64,000 nt of DNA, from the NCBI GenBank assembly GCA_032207245.1, contig CM063509.1, positions 105,593,021 through 105,657,020 of the forward strand, given 5' to 3'. The position numbers were made by a program, and so were the translations under genes. The stretch comes from Pardosa pseudoannulata. Taxonomy: Eukaryota > Arthropoda > Arachnida > Araneae > Lycosidae. The first letter of the stretch is position 1. Every line of letters begins with the position of its first letter. Shown piece by piece: positions 58,523 through 64,000 of this stretch. The notes beneath the pieces are model-generated. The model made no database searches, was not told the origin of the DNA, and saw nothing but the letters and a program-made list of their open reading frames with translations.

Positions 58523-59240
58523 CAGGGTGTCTATAAAAGAACTCCGGGGTTTTGAGACAAATATTTTAATGAAATAAAAAACATACATACATGTTTTATA
58601 CATGACTGGCAAGCTTACCTTTTCAAGTTTTTTTTAACACTTAGTAAAGTTCTATATGAGCCCTGTTAGTGGCACGGCAGACGTCTAAACGGTATTCTAC
58701 CTCTTCCCATGTCCTGGCGAGCATGTCTGGGGGGACGGTTACCACACAATTGACTATTCGTTCCCTGAGATGTTGAACATCACGTCTTGTCAACGATTTC
58801 TTAGGGCTTCGAAGGCATGAAGCTCGGATTCTGTCCACTTTCTCTTGAGACACACTCAGCCTACCTGGCGACTTTTGCTTCAAAACACTTCCTGTTTCCT
58901 TAAATGCACTGAAACATTGACGAATGGTTTTGTCAGAAGGCGGGTTAACACCATAGTTACGTCGAAAGTTTCTTTGTACGGTAACTACAGACTTCGTTTC
59001 TATGAGCTAAATAACACATTGAGCCTTTTGTTGCGGAGTTGCCATCATTTCAAATTTCGCGACGTCATTTCCAGGTCAACGCCCTGCAGCGCCGCCAACA
59101 GTTGATACAAACATTCCCATTTGGTATGAGTAAAACTTTTTGAGCTGCTCTTTTCAGAAAAATCGACTAAATTTTGCTATCTTTTATAGTTAGTGAGATA
59201 TAAATTTTTAAAACCCCGGAGTTCTTTTATAGACACCCTG
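58523..59240 (-). mobile_element. Tc1/mariner-superfamily element, internally deleted
   Basis: The inverted ends are CAGGGTGTCTATAAAAGAAC and its complement, extending through 'tccggggtttt'. TA flanks both sides (58521-58522 and 59241-59242). It carries a fused transposase fragment on the minus strand. Insertion was into a (TA)n tract of the piggyBac-type element. Confidence 0.95.
58641..59045 (-). pseudogene. mariner-type transposase, N-terminal HTH fused to C-terminal end by deletion
   Basis: From the ATG at 59045 the frame reads MATPQQKAQCVI, then a TAG, then SVVTVQRNFRR, then NYGVNPPSDKTIRQCFSAFK, then KSPGRLS and RSPKKSLTRR. This is the DUF4817-type helix-turn-helix found on many arthropod IS630/mariner transposases. 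It then jumps directly to DVQHLRERIVNCV and 'YRLDVCRATN', the C-terminal tail after the catalytic domain. About the middle two-thirds, including the DD(E/D) catalytic residues, are gone without loss of frame. With one in-frame stop and no catalytic core it cannot transpose. Confidence 0.9.
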
Positions 59241-59261
59241 TATATATAAAATAAAATTATA

Positions 59262-59265
59262 TATA

Positions 59266-59298
<33 letters not shown>

Positions 59299-59330
59299 AG
59301 ATAGATAGATAGATAGAAATATAGATATGA
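59262..59330. repeat. (TAGA)n microsatellite
   Basis: About 15 tetranucleotide copies, with small interruptions, just right of the mariner-type element. Confidence 0.95.
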
Positions 59331-59674
59331 TAGATAAATTATATTATATAAATATATATATATAGTTATATATATATATAAATATATATATTATAGAAAT
59401 ATATAAAATAAAATATATATAACTTTAATATCACTTTTCTTAAACATACGTTGGTTTTTAGTTAATAAAATATATGTAAACTTTCATTCATCTTTCCCGC
59501 AGACCCCCTTCATTTCACATTATGAAATGGGGTATACCTATTTTCACGGTTGTGAGCCAATTTGACTCATAGAATGTATATGAAAATAAATATAGTAACA
59601 AATATAGTATAAAGTAACTATAAAGTATAGTATAAAGTAAATATAGAGAAGAAGTCGAGAACACTTCCATTCCA

Positions 59675-59893
59675 TTGACAGAAATTCATGCTATTGAAGC
59701 ACGGAAGAATTGTCAAGTTCAACAATCATGTAAAAGAAACAGATGTAGAAACCATTGTGCTAAATGTAATAGAAATGTTTGCGGGAAATGTGTTTCAAAA
59801 ACAGATTTTATATGTAAAAAATGTTTTTCCATAAATTTTTTTATAATAAACGTTTCATTTAAATTATTTTGGAACTTCAATTTTCTTGTATGA
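59675..59893 (+). CDS. Mini-ORF encoding a piggyBac-type CRD (nine cysteines)
   Basis: The 72-codon frame starts MTEIHAIEARKN and continues CQVQQSCKRNRCRNHCAKC, NRNVCGKC, VSKTDFICKKCF. Cysteine spacing is C-x5-C-x4-C-x3-C-x2-C-x4-C-x2-C-x7-C-x2-C with a His beside the fourth. The last six Cys match the C-x2-C, C-x2-C/H, C-x2-C pattern that closes piggyBac transposases. The ATG region lines up with transposase sequence just before the CRD. Unlike copies at 29411 and 49137, all cysteines are present. After 'CKKCF' the frame runs on through hydrophobic 3' sequence (about 20 residues) because the natural stop seen in copy 2 is lost. It lies next to three copies of its family's palindrome. No promoter was identified and expression is unproven. 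Confidence 0.65.
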   Translation: MTEIHAIEARKNCQVQQSCKRNRCRNHCAKCNRNVCGKCVSKTDFICKKCFSINFFIINVSFKLFWNFNFLV

Positions 59894-59955
59894 GTCCAAT
59901 TGGCTCACTTCAATAAAAATAGGTATATGATCAATATCCGTAAATCTAATATTAA

Positions 59956-60605
59956 CATCCATGAGCGACTGTGTAAATATGCGTTTTCACAGATTACATA
60001 TGATAGAATTACCCTACTACTGCTTAAAACAAAAGTTTAATAATAGTTTCGTTGAAATGTTCAATGATTAGTGTGTGAAAAAACTACTAAAAGTTCTGTT
60101 GATTACTAGGTATATCATTGGAAATAAAGTTATTTCAAATTCCAATATTCGGCTTCTGAGCAATTCTCTCATCATGCCTTTTATGATATTAGTAATGCTT
60201 GTCCGTAGTATTTAGTAAAATGATATTGACATTAATTGTGGTAGTAAGAAAATGAAAAATATATAGTTCGTAATATAAAACAGTAAAGTTGACTTAGATT
60301 AAAAAAATAAAAAAATAAATTGCACGAGATTAAAATTTACACAGAATGGTTTAATTGTATGGCAATATATTGATATCAAACATCTGATTTATATATATTT
60401 TTATTCCGTAATAAAATAACTCACTACTCTGTGAGCTAATATACAGCTTGATGTTATTCTATGTGTCTTTAAGCCACATGAAAATCTTAAGCATATTTAA
60501 TTCTCGACTTATAAGAAATTTTGGGATAAAAAAAAACTGAATTAGGGCGAATGTTTTAAATCCAAGGCAATAGGTATCATTTCCTTATTCTTTCAAAATC
60601 AGGTT
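59956..60605. other. AT-rich DNA with no recognisable feature
   Basis: No gene, repeat match or motif of note was found. Confidence 0.5.
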
Positions 60606-61470
60606 TGTCTTATTTTATTCTATTATCTAGCTTGCGTTTTAGTTCCTTGTACTCTAATTCCTGCCTTCTGTCAAACACTGAACATGGACGTAAATCCGGA
60701 CAAACAAACTGACCTTGACTTTCAGAATAAAAAAAGAAAATTATTTCTTTGTAGGACGTTCGGAAGCCGCCTTGCGAACATGTCCCTAGAAAATATGTAT
60801 ATAACAACAAGGGCAAGTTTGGGGAGGGGGTACTAGAAATGCACCCCGTCTCATAAAATCGGCATCTCGGCTTACAGAAAGGCGAACTCAGTATCAACAA
60901 CAAGTAAAAAGGTCCCACACAATACTGCCTAGATACTGCCGGTACACAGCAGCCGCGGTGTACTTCAGAGGGCGAAATGAGGCGGTGCCCTGAAAAGGTG
61001 TGCAGTCAAGGGTAGGATATTTGACACCGCGTCGGAGAAAAACAAGCGAAAACATACGCATTGGACACAGGGGGTTCTCCATGCTGCTGCAGACAAAGCA
61101 GTCAAAACCCTGTTGTGTTAACTCACCCAGTATCGGTTCAACTTGTGGGTAAACAATTGGGATAGCAACCACAAAGGTTTTTACGTCTCAATGCTTGGGA
61201 TAGTTTGTAGGGGGGTTGCTTTTCAGGGCTTTGAAAGGAAGGGACCTGGGATTTGTGGTAGAGGAGGAAGGGAGACTGTGAACATGGATCTCTCTAGCTG
61301 GCTCGCGTGAAAAAGCGATTGTGTAAGCAACGTGGATTTCTGACAACTAGGCGTGCTGAGGATTTTTGGGGGAGAAATCTCGCACAGATCTCGCCAATTT
61401 GTTAAGTTCGATTGATTGTCATGTGAAGCAGTATGTGAGAACCTCTAATCTGATTTGGAGGATCAAGAGA
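60606..61470 (-). other. GC-richer block with two minus-strand frames, unidentified
   Basis: Frames of 92 codons (60894-61172) and 102 codons (60610-60918) lie end to end on the minus strand and overlap by 25 bp. Both are Cys- and aromatic-rich with hydrophobic starts, but no known domain is apparent and they differ in phase. No terminal repeats or duplicates occur in the window. This may be single-copy host sequence (exon or UTR) or an old insertion. Confidence 0.3.
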
Positions 61471-61889
61471 ACACAGGCAGAATGGCTGTAAATCATGTCT
61501 GTCAAACAACCCTTCCCTCTATAAAAGACTACATTTACGAATACAGAATGTTGCTACAAATACCAGTGGGAGACTGGGATTGAATTTAATAGAAGCATCG
61601 AACTCTCGCATAACTGATCTAATTCTCGAATTCTGAAAAACTCCCGCAAATTTTCTCCCTTTATAACAATTATGAGCAGTGAACATGTAAACAATACAGG
61701 AAATATTAAGTATCTATAAAACTCTTAAGCATAAATATAAGATAGCTCGTAGTTCAGAGACTAAGCTAATTTCAGATGATTGTGGATTTCTTTAAAAAAT
61801 AAAAATAAATTCTAAATATGTATATGTGTAAGACATTAGGTAAATAGACTTAATGACGAATACATATGAATTAAAATCCTTGAAAATAC
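61471..61889. other. Unclassified DNA, nothing recognised
   Basis: Ordinary AT-rich sequence without gene or repeat match. Confidence 0.4.
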
Positions 61890-62518
61890 AACCGGACGAT
61901 GGCTGAACGATAAAATGCTCCCTATTGTTATCGTAATCCGCGGATTCGAATCCAGTTGCAGGGGGATTGTGTTTGGATGAAATCGTAAAGTGTCTTTTTT
62001 CTCGAACGTTTCAATCACCTTTTTGCACAGTCTTCAGTATTGATAGAATATCTTTCACTTCATGCACATTCATGCCGTTACTTTTAAAAACTCTTACTTT
62101 CACAGCATTTGAATGTTTGCTCGATATATGTCATTGATCTGCAAAGGCATTTCAATTTCTTTCACATTAAGAATACGAATGACAACACGTTTCTCTGTCG
62201 ACTGTATTGCCGAACGATGGCCGATTGGTTAGGGTGCTGGGCTTCGGTACCGGAGTTCATGGGTTCGAATCCAGCTGTATGGGAGATTGTTTTTGGATGA
62301 AATCGTAAAGCGTCTTTTCTCTAGAACGTTTCAATCACAATTTTCGCAGAGTCTTCAGTATTGACAGAATATCTTTCACTTCATGCCCATTCATGCGGCT
62401 ACTAAACTCTTACTTTCAGAGCATTTGAATGTTTGCTCGATATATGTCATTGATCTGCAAAGGCATTTCAGTTTCCCATTAAGAATACGAATGACAGCAT
62501 GTTTCTCTGTCGACTGGA
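61890..62518 (+). repeat. Tandem duplication of a SINE-headed ~315-bp unit with a different tail
   Basis: Units 61890-62208 and 62209-62518 both begin with a tRNA-derived head ('gacgatggctgaacgata' and 'cgaacgatggccgattggtt'), then box B-like 'ggattcgaatccag' or 'gggttcgaatccag'. They continue with a tail not seen in the main SINE: 'ggatgaaatcgtaaag', 'cagtattga.agaatatctt' and 'tgtttctctgtcgactg'. The second head is nearly identical to the main SINE, so the tail is shared but the head is younger or converted. Confidence 0.75.
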
Positions 62519-63299
62519 TTTTATGTTTACACGCATTGTAGACTTAAAAATGGTCAGATTCTTCCGGAATTCTGTCTGAGGCTAGTAAACAGATGCAGGT
62601 ACTCAAGGTGCATCATCCACAGCGTTGTAGCTAACGAATTTCAAAACTGTTTTTATTTAAAGAATATGTTTCGTATTTCCCACTTGACTTAGAGGACCCA
62701 CATCCAATCCAATCCCAAATGGAATATATTGTTCCAAAACGATGAGTGCCATAAAATAACAATGCAAAAAATGTAAAATGTAGAAATGTAAAAATATACA
62801 GGATACAATGGTAAAAATTGGAACACAAAAACACTATAAAAAGTAAGTCTAAAGAAGATGAACGAAAGTTAAAAACAATGAAAACGACAAAAGACAGAGG
62901 TGAAGAAAAAATCAGATATGATAGTAAAACCCGATATCTCTCAAAAAGGATAAAACATTAGGAAGAGGAGTAATACCAAGTAAATCTTTTAGATGAATAC
63001 CATTAGTATAAAAATGGCGATGTCTGTAAACTTCAAAATTTGTACACTCAACTGCACGGACTTAGATGACCCACACCCACATCTAACTGAAGAGTTTATG
63101 GATGCAAAAGCCTAAGTGGGTGGGGAAAACCTTTCGACACTATTCATTTTATTGTTATACACTGAATTATTGACTTAAAATTATCACTATCACTATTTTT
63201 ATTAAATATTTTCATTCATTTTAAAATTTCAAAATTTAATTTGTATAAAAGAGTAGTTTGATATGATTATGATTATCTTTTCTCTTAAATTATTTTATT
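62519..63299. other. Unclassified DNA; possible LINE 3' sequence
   Basis: Two similar motifs, 'gaggacccacatccaatcc' (62693) and 'gatgacccacacccacatct' (63063), occur here. No domain is visible; the 67-codon minus frame at 62631-62834 is not recognised. Proximity to the LINE fragment suggests this may be its downstream part. Confidence 0.35.
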
Positions 63300-63850
63300 T
63301 GTGTTTCGTTTTCGTATTTTTTAATAAACATCGGAAAGAGATTACATCTTACTTGCATGTAATGTTGAGGGTTGCCTATCATTCCGCATTTACAATATGG
63401 TGAATCTCGTTTTCCAATTCTATACAAGTAGGTTGGGAAACCTCCATGACCGGTTATGAAACAGTTTAAAATGTTATTTTCGAATTGTAACTTTTGTTCT
63501 ACTTTTGACATTATAGTATAAGTTGCTCTTCCTTTTTCACTATTGTCCCAATATTCTTGCCAATCTTTATTTATGTTTTCTTTTATATATTTTTAAAATA
63601 TTGATCCCGGGAGCTGTATAGGTTTGTAATTTATTGATTTAGTGGCGTTCTTTGCTAAAATATCTGCATATTCAATACCGGTATTCCTCGCATGAGCTTT
63701 GATCCAAATTATATTAATTTTTGGTTATTCATGTTTTTGCATTATTTTTGTATCTCGGTAATTAATTTTGATTTCGGTACTAATTGTTCTAGCCTCTTGA
63801 TTACGGAAAGACTTCCAGTATATAAATATATATTGTCTTCTCAATTGTTT
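63300..63850 (-). pseudogene. LINE ORF2 C-terminal fragment (RNase H and zinc-knuckle tail)
   Basis: On the minus strand, in pieces, the reading gives 'YLYTGSLSVIKRLEQ', then 'IIWIKAHARNTGIEYADILA' and 'KNATKSINYKP', then (63290-63511) 'LNCFITGHGGFPTYLYRIGK' and 'RDSPYCKCGMIGNPQHYM'. These fit a LINE-encoded RNase H ('DSLS', 'W.KAH.....E.AD.LAK.A') and the C-terminal 'TGHG.F..YL.R......C.CG....HY' tail of Jockey/I/R1-like ORF2 proteins. The catalytic D of 'DSLS' is G, and stops and frameshifts separate the pieces. The upstream side is cut off by the SINE at 63858. Confidence 0.8.
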
Positions 63851-63857
63851 TATCTTT

Positions 63858-64000
63858 CTGGGGGGTTGGTTGGGGCATTACGGTCTACTTTTTGCAACAC
63901 GAAGGTTAATGAGACCGAGACCTACTGCTTAAAGCCGATCCCGAGCGTCTACGAACATCCATGCCACAGTGGGACTCGAACCCACGAACTCCGGATCCAG
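63858..64000 (-). mobile_element. SINE (main family), minus strand, cut by the window end
   Basis: The tail side ('gcattacggtctactttttg') begins near 63870 and the body and box B ('gggactcgaacccacgaac') follow to the last base. The head continues beyond the window. It abuts the LINE fragment. Confidence 0.92.

Larger units (their letters stand above)
58447..59955 (+). mobile_element. piggyBac-type element with GAGYCAA/TTGRCTC palindrome, copy 3, split by a mariner-type insertion
   Basis: TTAA lies at 58447-58450 and 59952-59955. GAGCCAATTTGACTC lies about 20 bp inside the left TTAA, with further copies near 59555 and 59892. Removing the 718-bp insertion and expanded TA/TAGA tracts leaves a sequence collinear with 48766-49400. 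It holds the only CRD frame in the window with a start codon and all cysteines. Confidence 0.92.

Noticed and set aside
60610..61172. A two-gene overlapping pair on the minus strand
   Set aside because: No family recognised, differing phases, and no conserved motif; kept only as an unidentified GC-richer block.

Overview
This window looks like AT-rich nuclear DNA from an animal, most likely an arthropod. A chelicerate such as a spider would fit, but that is a guess from transposon content, not a marker gene. There are no bacterial-style operons, rRNA genes or intact tRNA genes. I find no complete host protein-coding gene. Almost all recognisable sequence is mobile-element derived: piggyBac-type elements flanked by TTAA, tRNA-derived SINEs, hAT, Tigger/pogo and mariner-type DNA transposons, a probable solo LTR, a LINE fragment, foldback MITEs, satellites and microsatellites.

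Layout. 1-4.3 kb holds three tandem-repeat blocks and a SINE. 5.2-10 kb holds a Tigger fragment, several TTAA elements, two SINEs and a hAT element nested in a TTAA element. 10.4-17 kb holds a possible integrase scrap, a SINE split by another insertion, a Tigger element with an internal minisatellite, and a tandem array split by a probable solo LTR. 17.1-20.9 kb holds microsatellites and a 188-bp satellite. 21-31 kb holds dispersed repeats, hairpin MITEs and two TTAA elements. 31.1-31.7 kb is a CpG-rich island. 32-35 kb holds a TTAA element joined to a SINE pair, and a THAP-domain exon. 36-43 kb holds a CRE-containing segment, duplicated segments and two TTAA elements. 45.8-60 kb is a dense nest of TTAA elements with a tandem segmental duplication and a large inverted repeat. 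60-64 kb holds an unidentified GC-richer block, duplicated SINE-headed units, and a LINE RNase H fragment followed by a SINE cut by the window end.

The most interesting system is a set of about 17 TTAA-flanked piggyBac-type elements or fragments in several families. Each family has its own palindrome just inside the end, usually 13-18 bp from the TTAA. In three families the element has lost nearly all transposase coding but still carries a stretch encoding only the C-terminal cysteine-rich zinc-binding domain (CRD). In characterised piggyBac transposases this domain binds palindromic end repeats. One copy (59675-59893) has an ATG-initiated 72-codon frame with nine cysteines in the CRD pattern. 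Retention may be passive, because the CRD is coded next to the right end, or it may reflect selection for a DNA-binding mini-protein. Sequence alone cannot decide.
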